Shown: in pieces, positions 11,430 to 19,972 of the stretch
Layout of the letters: each line of letters opens with the position of its first letter
Numbering within the stretch: the first letter of the stretch is position 1
Source: Arthrobacter sp. N199823
Lineage (GTDB): Bacteria > Actinomycetota > Actinomycetes > Actinomycetales > Micrococcaceae
Assembly: GCF_002929705.1 (NCBI RefSeq)
Contig: NZ_PJIN01000001.1
Coordinates: 310,001 to 374,000, forward strand
Direction: 5' to 3'
Length of the DNA stretch: 64,000 bases
Position numbers and translations under genes: made by a program
Notes under the pieces: generated by a model
Told to the model about the DNA's origin: nothing
Database searches by the model: none
What the model saw: only the letters and a program-made list of their open reading frames with translations

Positions 11430-12668
11430 ATGAACCGCAAGAAAGTTATGACCTCGCTGGCCATGGCCGCAACATTGACGCTCCTGATGACATCCTGTGC
11501 CAACCAGGCGGCAACTCCAGGATCAACGAGTGCTGCAGCGGGCGGCTCCGGCCTCAATCTGGACGTCAAAGTACTGACGTCCATCGAAACGCCGAAGGAT
11601 GCAGTTCTTCCGGCTGGTGACGGCAAGGCCACCTGTGCTGACACCACAACGCTGGCCTATATTGGTGCCGAAACCGGGGCTAACGCGCAGCTTGGTATCA
11701 ATATTTTCAATGGTGTGCAATTGGCCATCGACCAGCACAACAAAGCAAACCCGGGCTGCCAGGTAGCGTTCAAGAAGTTTGATACCGAAGGCGATCCCAC
11801 CAAGGCCACCGGGCCGGTCACCCAGGCCACCAAGGAAGAGAACATCATTGGTGTTGTCGGTTTGCCGTTCTCCGGTGAATCGAAGGCAACTGGCAACATC
11901 TTCGAGCAGGTCAAAATGGTTCACATCACCCCGGCCGCAACCAACCCGGGACTGACAGAAAACGGCTGGACAACGTTCTTCCGCGGTTTGGGGAACGACG
12001 CGGTACAGGGACCCGCAGCTGCCAAGTTCATGACCGGCACGCTCGGCGCCAAAAAGGTCTACCTGGTTCAGGATGATTCCGATTACGGCATTGGTTTGGG
12101 CGGCACCACGACCACAGGCCTGGGCGATGCCATGGTTGGCAGCGACAAGGTGACAACAGGCCAGAAGGACTTCTCGGCCACGATTTCCAAGATCATCAAC
12201 GCCAAGGCTGATGCAGTGTTCTACTCCGGCTACTTCGCTGAAGGCGCACCGTTCAACCAGCAGCTGGTGGCGAAGGGCTTCAAGGGCGCATTCGTTGGCC
12301 CTGATGGTGTCAAGGATGATCAGTTCATCAAGCAGGCCGGCGACGCGTCCAACAACGCGTTCTTCACCTGCCCGTGCATTCCCGGTGAATTGATCCCCAC
12401 CTTTGCGGATGCCTACAAGACACTGACCAACGCAGAGCCTGGCACGTACTCCATTGAGGGTTACGACGCCGCGACAGTTCTGTTGGCCGGCATTGACAAG
12501 GGCAACCAGGACCGTGCGAAGCTGCTGGAATGGGTCAATAATTACGACGCATCGGGTCTGAGCAAGCACTACAAGTGGGATGACAAGGGAGAGCTGCAGG
12601 CACCTGCTGTCTACGGCTACCGAGTCCAGGATGGCAAGATCGTTCCGATCGGCGCCATCGGCGAGTAA
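11430..12668 (+). CDS. livJ: Branched-chain amino-acid-type ABC substrate-binding lipoprotein
   Basis: A 412-residue type I periplasmic-binding-fold protein. Residues 1-23 are a lipoprotein signal ending in the lipobox LMTSC, with Cys as the acylated residue, followed by a Ser/Ala/Gly linker. The mature part carries the Leu/Ile/Val-binding pattern: YIGAETGANAQLG at the start of lobe 1, a GVVGLPFSGES binding-cleft segment and a KKVYLVQDDSDYG lobe 2 strand. It delivers amino acids or related small acids to LivHMGF, encoded immediately downstream. A hairpin separates it from livH, which would let the binding protein be made in excess. Substrate specificity cannot be read from sequence. Confidence 0.9.
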   Translation: MNRKKVMTSLAMAATLTLLMTSCANQAATPGSTSAAAGGSGLNLDVKVLTSIETPKDAVLPAGDGKATCADTTTLAYIGAETGANAQLGINIFNGVQLAIDQHNKANPGCQVAFKKFDTEGDPTKATGPVTQATKEENIIGVVGLPFSGESKATGNIFEQVKMVHITPAATNPGLTENGWTTFFRGLGNDAVQGPAAAKFMTGTLGAKKVYLVQDDSDYGIGLGGTTTTGLGDAMVGSDKVTTGQKDFSATISKIINAKADAVFYSGYFAEGAPFNQQLVAKGFKGAFVGPDGVKDDQFIKQAGDASNNAFFTCPCIPGELIPTFADAYKTLTNAEPGTYSIEGYDAATVLLAGIDKGNQDRAKLLEWVNNYDASGLSKHYKWDDKGELQAPAVYGYRVQDGKIVPIGAIGE

Positions 12669-12680
12669 AGAACACCTAGG

Positions 12681-12724
12681 GGATGCTGTGGGGCGCGCGT
12701 TGGTGGCGCTCCACAGCATCCTTT
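12681..12724 (+). terminator. Attenuating hairpin between binding protein and livH
   Basis: GGATGCTGTGG (12681-12691) pairs with CCACAGCATCC (12711-12721), with further GGCGC/GCGCT pairing inside and only TTT after it. The weak T run fits partial rather than full termination. Confidence 0.65.
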
Positions 12725-12804
12725 GGTTACAGCCCCACACACCCGCTCAATGAGGCAGCCTCGGCAGGAGATTTAACCGAGGTTGGCTAGAACTGGATCT
12801 ACTT

Positions 12805-13812
12805 ATGCTCTCAACAGTTCTTACAGCTGTTCCCGCGGACAGCGATTGGATTAATTTCGACGTCGCGGCGCTGGCCCAGAATTTCTGGAGCGCCACCTTT
12901 GACGGCCTGACCTTCGGTGCCATTTATGCTCTCGTCGCGTTAGGCTACACGCTTGTTTACGGCGTGTTGAACTTGATTAACTTTGCCCACTCCGAAGTCT
13001 TCATCATGGGCTGTTATGCAGTGTTCTTTACCCTTAGTTTTTTGGGCTTTGGCCCCTCAGCGCCGAACCTTAGCTTCGGCGCGATTTTAATCAACATCAT
13101 CTTGGCCCTGATAGCAGCCATTGTGGCCTCGGCCGTTACAGCCTTCCTTGTGGAACGGCTGGCTTATAGGCCATTGCGCAAGCGCAACGCCCCTCGTTTG
13201 GTCTACTTGATCACTGCCATCGGCGCTTCGTTCGTCATCCAGTACCTGATCTTCCTCTGGCGCGGACCGCTGCCGGAACCAGCACTGACAATGTTTATCC
13301 CCACCCCCATCTTCGAAGTGTTTGGCACCATCATCGACTCACAGCAGATAGTCATTGTTGTTGCAGCCGTCATCATGATGGTTCTCGTTGATCAGTTCAT
13401 CCGACGATCCCGCACCGGGCGCGGCATTCGTGCCGTGGCCCAGGATCCGGACACAGCAACGCTGATGGGTGTGAATAAGGAAAAGATCATCGTCACCACC
13501 TTCATCATTGGCGGTATTTTGGCCGGTGCCGCAGCATTGTTTTACGTTATGAAGATTCCCTCCGGAGTCCAGTACAACGGTGGCTTCATCCTCGGTATCA
13601 AGGCATTCGCTGCCGCAGTGCTTGGCGGCATTGGCAACGTCCGAGGTGCCCTTCTTGGTGGCCTGCTGCTGGGCTTGATTGGCAACTATGGCCAGATCCT
13701 CCTCGGCAGCTCGCAGTGGACAGACGTTGTGGCCTTCGTGGTCTTGGTGCTGGTTCTGCTGATTCGCCCGCAAGGCATCTTGGGTACGTCTCTGGGAAGG
13801 AGCAAGGCATGA
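12805..13812 (+). CDS. livH: Branched-chain amino-acid ABC permease LivH
   Basis: A 335-residue integral membrane permease with about eight hydrophobic segments. It has the LivH landmarks GAIYALVALGYTLVYGVLNL after a 35-residue amino-terminal extension and the cytoplasmic coupling loop GRGIRAVAQDPDTATLMG near residue 207, which contacts LivG/LivF. With LivM it forms the translocation pore. The ATG at 12805 is the first in frame after the hairpin. The stop overlaps the livM start in ATGA, so the two are translationally coupled. It is the second gene of the five-gene operon. Confidence 0.95.
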   Translation: MLSTVLTAVPADSDWINFDVAALAQNFWSATFDGLTFGAIYALVALGYTLVYGVLNLINFAHSEVFIMGCYAVFFTLSFLGFGPSAPNLSFGAILINIILALIAAIVASAVTAFLVERLAYRPLRKRNAPRLVYLITAIGASFVIQYLIFLWRGPLPEPALTMFIPTPIFEVFGTIIDSQQIVIVVAAVIMMVLVDQFIRRSRTGRGIRAVAQDPDTATLMGVNKEKIIVTTFIIGGILAGAAALFYVMKIPSGVQYNGGFILGIKAFAAAVLGGIGNVRGALLGGLLLGLIGNYGQILLGSSQWTDVVAFVVLVLVLLIRPQGILGTSLGRSKA

Positions 13813-15014
13813 GCACCACCGATGGACCAACACCGCTTCCCGGCGCCAAAGCCAGTCAGGCAGCGGCAGATCGGCAAAGTAAGAAGGGTGGGGCTGGCAC
13901 CAGCGCCGATGCCACGCACAAGAAGGGCCTATTTGGCGCTTGGAGTGAAAAGTGGCAGGCCATGCCACGCCAAAAGCAGTGGCTCTACCTCATAGTTGTC
14001 GTTTTGATTGCCTACGCATTACCAGTCATTAACCCCCCGATCCTGTCCACAGAGCCCGGCAACGACTTCCCCCTGGCGTTGTTCTCCATGGCCGTTTACG
14101 CGCTCGTCGCCGTCGGGCTTAATATCGTTATTGGTTACGCAGGTTTGCTCGACTTGGGCTACATAGCCTTCTTCGCGGTAGGTTCCTACACGGCAGCCAT
14201 GCTGACAAGTCCGGATTCGCCGTTCGTGAAGATTCCGTACTTGTGGACCATCCCTTTGGCCATTGTGGTGGCCATGTGCGTGGGCGTTATTTTGGGCATT
14301 CCCACCCTGCGCCTGCGTGGCGACTACCTGGCTATTGTGACGCTCGGGTTTGGTGAGATCATCCGCATTTTGGCCACGCTGATTCCGGCCATGAAGGGTC
14401 AAGTGGGTTTCCAAAACGTGGGTCGGCCGCCAGGTGAGGGTGCCGACGGCATTCCCATCTTCGCCAACTCCAACGGCACGCCGTGGTATTGGCTGACTCT
14501 GACGATCCTGATAATTGTGCTTTTCCTCGCTGGAAACCTGGAGCGCAGCCGTGTGGGCCGTTCTTGGATTGCCATCCGTGAAGATGAGGACGCCGCCGAG
14601 ACCATGGGTGTGCCCACCTTCAAATACAAGGTCTGGGCGTTCGCGCTCGGAGCGGGTGTGGGCGGCATGTCTGGGGCGTTGTTCGCCGGTCAGGTTGGTT
14701 TTGTGAACAACCAGAAGTTCGACATCGTCACCTCCATCCTGTTCGTCGCCGCCGTGGTTCTTGGTGGGGTAGGCAACAAAGTGGGCGCCGTGTTCGGAGG
14801 CGCTCTGGTGGCCTACATTCCGTTGCGGTTCACGGCCATCGCCGAATACAAGTACCTGATCTTCGGCATTGCGTTGATGCTGATCATGATCTATCGACCT
14901 AAGGGCCTGATCCCGGCGAGGCAGCGACTACTGGCGTACGGTCAACAGGCTTACCAACGGGTGCGCGAGACTAGTGCCAAGAAGTCGGCCGTTGTCACTG
15001 AGAAGGAGGTCTAG
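13809..15014 (+). CDS. livM: Branched-chain amino-acid ABC permease LivM
   Basis: A 401-residue permease. The first 55 or so residues are a polar, low-complexity cytoplasmic leader (MSTTDGPTPLPGAKASQAAA), followed by about ten membrane segments. The LivM block NIVIGYAGLLDLGYIAFFAVG and the coupling loop IREDEDAAETMG are both present. The ATG at 13809 overlaps the livH stop by four bases. It pairs with LivH in the importer. The polar leader is longer than in the Escherichia coli protein, though such extensions are common in actinobacteria. Confidence 0.95.
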   Translation: MSTTDGPTPLPGAKASQAAADRQSKKGGAGTSADATHKKGLFGAWSEKWQAMPRQKQWLYLIVVVLIAYALPVINPPILSTEPGNDFPLALFSMAVYALVAVGLNIVIGYAGLLDLGYIAFFAVGSYTAAMLTSPDSPFVKIPYLWTIPLAIVVAMCVGVILGIPTLRLRGDYLAIVTLGFGEIIRILATLIPAMKGQVGFQNVGRPPGEGADGIPIFANSNGTPWYWLTLTILIIVLFLAGNLERSRVGRSWIAIREDEDAAETMGVPTFKYKVWAFALGAGVGGMSGALFAGQVGFVNNQKFDIVTSILFVAAVVLGGVGNKVGAVFGGALVAYIPLRFTAIAEYKYLIFGIALMLIMIYRPKGLIPARQRLLAYGQQAYQRVRETSAKKSAVVTEKEV

Positions 15015-15016
15015 CC

Positions 15017-15949
15017 TTGGGTGCACACAGTGAAAAAGTCCCTGTTCCGGAGGAAGTGCCAGTGCCAGCGCACGGAAGCCACAAACCGGCCATTGAGATA
15101 GTGGAAAGCTTGGACGTTGACGAAGCCGTTGCAGAAGCGGCTGCTCCTGAACGCGACATTGACGTTGCCGTAGGAGATGACCTCGTAGAGGTGAAAAACC
15201 TGACCATCAAGTTTGGTGGTCTGGTGGCCTTGGACAACGTTAGTTTCACCATTAGGCGTGGGGAGATCTTGGGGCTCATTGGTCCCAACGGTGCCGGCAA
15301 GACCACTTGCTTTAACGCTATGACAGGTGTCTATAAGCCAACCAGCGGTCAAGTGCTGCTGGAGGGCCGTCAGCTCAACGGTATGAAACAGCACAAGATC
15401 ACCCGAGCCGGATTAGCCCGAACCTTCCAGAATATCCGGCTCTTTGGTGAGATGACAGCTTTGGAAAATGTGGTGGTTGGTCTTGATGCCCGGCACAAGA
15501 CCAGCGTTGTCGGGGCACTCTTGCGGCTGCCGCGTCATCAGCGCGAGGAGAAAAGCTCCATTGAACGCGGGATGGCGCTGCTGGAATTTGTGGGCATTGC
15601 CGAGCATGCCGGAGCGCTTGCTCGCAACCTCTCCTATGGAAGCCAGCGCAGATTGGAAATTGCTCGCGCACTGGCCACAGATCCAAAGCTTTTGTGCCTG
15701 GATGAACCGGCGGCCGGCTTCAACCCGGCTGAAAAGGAAGATCTCATGGCGCTCATCCGGACCATCCGTGATGACGGCTACACGGTGCTGCTGATTGAAC
15801 ACGACATGAAATTGGTCATGGGAGTGACCGACAGGATTGTGGTGCTGGAATTTGGCAAGAAAATTGCCGACGACGTGCCGCATGTCATTAGGGAAGACCC
15901 CAAGGTCGTTTCCGCTTACCTAGGAGAGCCTGAAGATGACTTTGCTTGA
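15017..15949 (+). CDS. livG: Branched-chain amino-acid ABC ATPase LivG
   Basis: A 310-residue ABC ATPase with Walker A GPNGAGKTT at residues 89-97, signature LSYGSQRRLEIARAL and Walker B LLCLDEPAAG. The LivG-specific GLARTFQNIRLF Q-loop is present. The start is a TTG at 15017, directed by a very strong AGGAGGT six bases upstream; no in-frame ATG or GTG is better placed. The first 55 residues form an acidic, Ala/Pro/Val-rich extension before the usual beginning at DLVEVKNLTIKFGG. It energises the LivHM pore together with LivF, whose start overlaps the 3' end of this gene by 14 bases. Confidence 0.95.
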   Translation: MGAHSEKVPVPEEVPVPAHGSHKPAIEIVESLDVDEAVAEAAAPERDIDVAVGDDLVEVKNLTIKFGGLVALDNVSFTIRRGEILGLIGPNGAGKTTCFNAMTGVYKPTSGQVLLEGRQLNGMKQHKITRAGLARTFQNIRLFGEMTALENVVVGLDARHKTSVVGALLRLPRHQREEKSSIERGMALLEFVGIAEHAGALARNLSYGSQRRLEIARALATDPKLLCLDEPAAGFNPAEKEDLMALIRTIRDDGYTVLLIEHDMKLVMGVTDRIVVLEFGKKIADDVPHVIREDPKVVSAYLGEPEDDFA

Positions 15950-16649
15950 GCTGGATGATGTTTCCGTCCACTATGGGCGGATTCAGGCCATTCACAACAT
16001 GTCCTTCACCGTCGACGAGGGCGAGATTGTCTCGCTCATCGGCGCCAATGGTGCTGGGAAAACGACCACCATGCGCACGATCTCAGGGCTTTTGAATCCT
16101 TCCCAAGGCTCCATCAAGTTCATGGGGGAGGACATCACCAAAATGAAAGCGCACATTCGGGTGGTGCAGGGCATTTCTCAGGCACCTGAAGGACGCGGGA
16201 TTTTCCCGGCCATGACGGTGCTGGAAAATCTGGATATGGGGACCTTCGGACGTAAGGACCGGACAGGTGTATCTGAGGACCTAGACCGCGTTTTCACCTT
16301 GTTCCCGAGGCTGAAGGAACGCGAAAAGCAATTTGGCGGCACCATGAGCGGCGGCGAGCAGCAGATGCTGTCCATTGGCCGGGCGCTCATGTCCCGCCCC
16401 AAGCTGCTGCTGTTGGATGAACCATCCATGGGCCTAGCCCCCCAGTTTATTCGGCAGATTTTCAAGATCATTACCGAGATCAACAGCCAGGGCACCACAG
16501 TGCTGCTCGTGGAGCAGAACGCCAACCAGGCGCTGGCCCGGGCTCATCGGGCGTTTGTGCTGGAAACGGGCGAGATCACGCACAGCGGCACCGGCAAGGA
16601 GCTGCTGGCCAACCCGGCCATCAAGGAAGCTTACCTGGGCGTGGGTTAG
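15936..16649 (+). CDS. livF: Branched-chain amino-acid ABC ATPase LivF
   Basis: A 237-residue ABC ATPase of standard LivF length. Walker [10 protein letters not shown] is at residues 37-45, followed by the LivF-typical [18 protein letters not shown], then signature [15 protein letters not shown] and Walker [14 protein letters not shown]. The ATG at 15936 follows TAGGAGAGCC and lies inside the end of livG, so the genes are coupled. This is the last gene of the operon; a strong hairpin follows 35 bases later. Confidence 0.96.
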   Translation: MTLLELDDVSVHYGRIQAIHNMSFTVDEGEIVSLIGANGAGKTTTMRTISGLLNPSQGSIKFMGEDITKMKAHIRVVQGISQAPEGRGIFPAMTVLENLDMGTFGRKDRTGVSEDLDRVFTLFPRLKEREKQFGGTMSGGEQQMLSIGRALMSRPKLLLLDEPSMGLAPQFIRQIFKIITEINSQGTTVLLVEQNANQALARAHRAFVLETGEITHSGTGKELLANPAIKEAYLGVG

Positions 16650-16684
16650 GCGTTCATAGGCTAGCGTCACTTCACTCACGACGG

Positions 16685-16719
16685 CGGGAGCCCACCTTTT
16701 TCACAAAGGTGGGCTCCCG
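16685..16719. terminator. Terminator hairpin after livF (probably bidirectional)
   Basis: CGGGAGCCCACCTTT and AAAGGTGGGCTCCCG form a perfect 15-base-pair stem with loop TTCAC. It stands between the liv operon and the convergent oxidoreductase gene. The T tract is short on either strand. Confidence 0.8.
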
Positions 16720-16789
16720 TTCGTTGCCTCCCACTGCTCGCAAGCTCACAGCGGGACCCTCGGCATCTCTCTTACACCGGGTTGGGTAT

Positions 16790-17887
16790 TTACAGGTCGG
16801 TGCGGGTGTCGTTCCAGTAGCTGACGCCGATCTGGCGGCGGGTCTCGTCGAAGAGTTCCATGATGGCCAGCGAGTCCGCCAGCGGCATGGTGGTGCTTTC
16901 GGTTAGTCCGGCCTGGATGCAGCGCGTCACTTCACGCAACTGGTAGGTGTATCCGCGGCCCGGATAGTCAAAGGTTTCGGTGCGCTTTTCGCCGTTGGGG
17001 GCGGAGATGAAGATTTCGCCGGGGTTGTTCAGCGAGTCAACGGTTTCGAGGTAACCCAAAGTTCCCGAGACGGTCACGCGGCTGGGCCCCTGTGAGGACA
17101 GGTAACTGATTAGCTGCGCCTGAGCGCCATTGGCGTAGCTGAGTGTCATGGTGTTCTGCGCGTCTACACCAAAGCTGGTGAGCTCTCCGGTAGCCGCTAC
17201 CTTATCGGGCTTGCCCAGTGTGCCCCAGGCCCACAGCAGTGGGTAGACGCTCAGATCCATCAGCGCGCCGCCGCCGTTATCCGGTGCCCAGATACGCAAT
17301 GATTCATCCTTGGGGGCCACAAAGCCCAGATCGGCTCGGACCCACTTCACCTCGCCAATCTCGCCCGAGGCAATGATCTCCAGGGCGCGTTGGTATCCCG
17401 GCACGAACCTTGCCCACACGGCCTCCATCATGAACAGACCCTTGGCCTGGGCCAGTTCAATCAAGGTACGGGCTTCGGCAGCCGTGATGGTCAGCGCCTT
17501 CTCGCACAGGACGTGCTTGCCGTGTTCCAGGGCAGCCTTGGCCACATCAAAATGCTGTCCGTGAGGGGTGGCAATGTAGACCACATCGACCTCGGGGTCG
17601 GCCATCAGCTGGAGGTAGCCGGAGGCGCTCGAGCCGTCGGGTCCGCCGTCGTAGTAGTAGCTTGCGAAGCCGAAATCAGTGGCAAAGCCGGCTGCGCTGC
17701 TCTCGCCGCGGGAGCTCACGGCCTGCAAAATTGAGTCCTCAAGCAGGGCCAGATCACCGGTGACAGTGCGGGCGATGCCGCCGGTGGCGATGACGCCCCA
17801 GCGCAGGGCGGTGCCTGTCGCGGCAAGGGTCTCTGGATTAAACGTGGTGTACCAGTCGGGTCGGCCGACGAAACGAGGAATAGTCAT
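16790..17887 (-). CDS. Gfo/Idh/MocA family oxidoreductase
   Basis: A 365-residue NAD(P)-dependent sugar- or polyol-type dehydrogenase. The Rossmann start RWGVIATGGIARTV is at about residue 29. The family motif appears as LCEKALT, with Ala where Pro is usual in EKP, and the catalytic-domain block GGGALMDLSVYPL is present. A 28-residue leader precedes the fold. It is similar in layout to trans-1,2-dihydrobenzenediol dehydrogenase-like members. It is a single gene, convergent with livF and divergent from the AlkD-like gene. The substrate cannot be told from sequence. Confidence 0.88.
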   Translation of the reverse strand: MTIPRFVGRPDWYTTFNPETLAATGTALRWGVIATGGIARTVTGDLALLEDSILQAVSSRGESSAAGFATDFGFASYYYDGGPDGSSASGYLQLMADPEVDVVYIATPHGQHFDVAKAALEHGKHVLCEKALTITAAEARTLIELAQAKGLFMMEAVWARFVPGYQRALEIIASGEIGEVKWVRADLGFVAPKDESLRIWAPDNGGGALMDLSVYPLLWAWGTLGKPDKVAATGELTSFGVDAQNTMTLSYANGAQAQLISYLSSQGPSRVTVSGTLGYLETVDSLNNPGEIFISAPNGEKRTETFDYPGRGYTYQLREVTRCIQAGLTESTTMPLADSLAIMELFDETRRQIGVSYWNDTRTDL

Positions 17888-18012
17888 TGGAATAGTCTGC
17901 CAGTATCGAAGCGCTTGCGTGCGAACATGACGCCCGAGCTCGCGGCGCCCCTGCCACTGATGTCAGAGGGGGCCGATAAGCTAGCTGCATCAAGAACAAA
18001 GGGGAGGTTGTA

Positions 18013-18690
18013 GTGACTGAAACGGTAGAGACTGTAGCGGCGCTCATGGCTGAGCTGGCAGCGCTGGAAGACCCAAGGGTTCGGGCCGTGAACGAGAATC
18101 ACGGAGATGACCACGGGGTGAATCTGGGGAAATTGCGCGCTGTCGCCAAACGGGTGAAAACGCAGCAGGACCTTTCCAAAGAACTGTGGGCCACCGGTGA
18201 CACGGCCGCACGGCTGCTGGCGTTGTTGATCTGCCGGCCCAAGGCCTTCAGCGCTCAGGAGCTGGACACCATGCTGCGTCAGGCCACCATCCCCAAGGTC
18301 AACGACTGGTTCGTGAACTATGTGGTGAAGAAGAGCGCACACGCGGAAGAGTTGCGTCAGGCCTGGTTCGCCGACCCGGACCCGGTCGTGGCCGCTTCCG
18401 GCTGGGCCCTGACCAGTGAACGGATCGTAAAGAAGCCTGAAGGACTGGACCTGCCCGGACTCCTTGACCTCATCGAGGCGCAGATGAAGGAAGCGCCGGA
18501 GCGCCTGCAATGGGCCATGAACAACGCCCTGGCCCAGATCGGCATTGAAAATCCGGAGCTGCGGGCCCGGGCCTTGGGCATTGGCGAACGGCTCGAGGTC
18601 CTGAAGGATTACCCCACACCTCCGAACTGCACCTCCCCGTTCGCGCCGATTTGGATCAATGAAATTGTTCGCCGGAGGGACGCCGGATAA
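18013..18690 (+). CDS. AlkD-like DNA alkylation repair protein
   Basis: A 225-residue, largely helical protein. The early block HGVNLGKLRAVAKRV matches the 'GVRVPDLRKIAK' start of the AlkD/AlkC HEAT-repeat glycosylase family. The later parts TARLLALLICRP, VNDWFVNYVVKKSA and RLQWAMNNALAQIG match the helical repeats of the same family (COG4912). AlkD-type enzymes remove alkylated purines without base flipping. Start GTG at 18013 with GGGGAGG upstream. It ends before a hairpin shared with the convergent chvE gene. Some family members lack glycosylase activity, so enzymatic function is inferred. Confidence 0.72.
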   Translation: MTETVETVAALMAELAALEDPRVRAVNENHGDDHGVNLGKLRAVAKRVKTQQDLSKELWATGDTAARLLALLICRPKAFSAQELDTMLRQATIPKVNDWFVNYVVKKSAHAEELRQAWFADPDPVVAASGWALTSERIVKKPEGLDLPGLLDLIEAQMKEAPERLQWAMNNALAQIGIENPELRARALGIGERLEVLKDYPTPPNCTSPFAPIWINEIVRRRDAG

Positions 18691-18739
18691 CGCAGATGCG
18701 CAGCGTACAACGTCCCCCGCTGGGAGGCGGTGGCATGCG

Positions 18740-18796
18740 AAAGGCCCCATCCGTCGTCGTACTTCATTGAGAAGTTCGACGCCGGACGGGGCCTTT
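18740..18796. terminator. Bidirectional terminator between AlkD-like gene and chvE
   Basis: AAAGGCCCC...CGTCGTCG and CGACGCCGGACGGGGCCTTT form a long imperfect hairpin with A/T ends on both sides, which suits termination from either direction between these convergent genes. Confidence 0.7.
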
Positions 18797-18822
18797 GGTG
18801 TAGTACCAACCCTAGGTGGGTG

Positions 18823-19920
18823 CTACTTGGTGAGCGGGCCTAGGACCTTGTCATTGGCGAACTGCTCTGCAGCATTAGCCTTCGTGACGATCTGGGGAAC
18901 CAGCAGGAATGCCGGAACAACCTTCACACCGTTGTCGTAGGAGGTGGGGTCGTTGATCTCGGGGGTCTTGCCACCCTGCAGATCCTTGGCCATCTGGATG
19001 GCGTGTTCCACGAGTGCAGTGGTGTCCTTGTTGATGGTGGAGTACTGCTCGCCAGCCATGATCGACTTGACGGACTCAACTTCAGCATCCTGGCCGGTCA
19101 CCGTGGGGGTGGCCTTGCCGGCAGCCTTGACCGAGGTCAGGATGGCGCGTGCCAAGGTGTCGTTGGGGGACAGTACGCCATCAACCGTCGCGCTGCTGTA
19201 GCTTCCAACGAGGAGGGAGTCCATGCGCTTCTGAGCGTTTTCTGCCTTCCAGTCCTGAGTAACGGCCTGCTTGAAGGAAGTCTGACCTGAAACAACCTTG
19301 AGAGTTCCGTCGTCGATCTTGGGCTGCAAAACCTTCATAGCACCGTCGAAGAAGACCTGCGCGTTGGCGTCATCCGGGGATCCGGCGAAGAGCTCAATGT
19401 TGTACGGGCCTGCGGGCTTCTTAGCCTTCATACCGTCCAGCAGAGCCTGTCCCTGTAGCTCACCCACCTTGAAGTTGTCGTACGCAACGTAGTAATCCAC
19501 GTCTGGGGTGTTGACCAGCAGCCGGTCGTAAGCAATGACTGTGATGCCGGCGTCTTTAGCCTGCTTGAGCTGCGTGCCCAGCTGGCCACCGTCCAATGCG
19601 CCGACGATGATGACCTTGGCACCCTTGGCAACCATGGCGCTGATCTGGTTTTGCTGCTCGGAAACGCCACCATTGGCGAACTGAACATCAGCCTTGAAGC
19701 CGGCAGCGGTGAGGCCGTCGTTGAACAGCTTCTCGGCGAGGACCCAGTTTTCACTGGTTTTTTTCGGCAGGGCCACACCGATCAGGGAATCGGCGGCGAA
19801 GCCAGCGGCGGCACTGCCTGAGGCTGCGGGTGTCTCTGCGCGGCCACAACCGGTGAGGGCCAGCGATGATGCGGCCAGGAGAACGGCCAAGGTCTTGACC
19901 GTTTTGTTGAGTTTCAACAT
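18823..19920 (-). CDS. chvE: Multiple-monosaccharide ABC transporter binding lipoprotein
   Basis: A 365-residue lipoprotein. A 25-residue signal ends in a lipobox SLALTGC. The body has the type I sugar-binding fold: LIGVALPKKTSENWV at the start, GAKVIIVGALDGGQL, VIAYDRLLVNTPDVDYYVAY at the cleft, and VDGVLSPNDTLARAIL plus a PTVTGQDAEVESV strand in lobe 2. This is the ChvE/MmsE pattern (arabinose, xylose, glucose, galactose). The ATG at 19918-19920 is chosen for the signal peptide; the open frame upstream is untypical. It is the last gene of mmsA-mmsB-chvE, 52 bases after mmsB. The exact sugars are unknown. Confidence 0.93.
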   Translation of the reverse strand: MLKLNKTVKTLAVLLAASSLALTGCGRAETPAASGSAAAGFAADSLIGVALPKKTSENWVLAEKLFNDGLTAAGFKADVQFANGGVSEQQNQISAMVAKGAKVIIVGALDGGQLGTQLKQAKDAGITVIAYDRLLVNTPDVDYYVAYDNFKVGELQGQALLDGMKAKKPAGPYNIELFAGSPDDANAQVFFDGAMKVLQPKIDDGTLKVVSGQTSFKQAVTQDWKAENAQKRMDSLLVGSYSSATVDGVLSPNDTLARAILTSVKAAGKATPTVTGQDAEVESVKSIMAGEQYSTINKDTTALVEHAIQMAKDLQGGKTPEINDPTSYDNGVKVVPAFLLVPQIVTKANAAEQFANDKVLGPLTK

Positions 19921-19972
19921 GGTGCTTCGCTTTCTGTTGGTTTGTAAATATTTATGAGAAGGAGAGGAAGTT

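Noticed and set aside
11523-12740. Minus-strand open frame opposite the liv binding protein
   Set aside because: No motifs, antisense to a complete lipoprotein gene.
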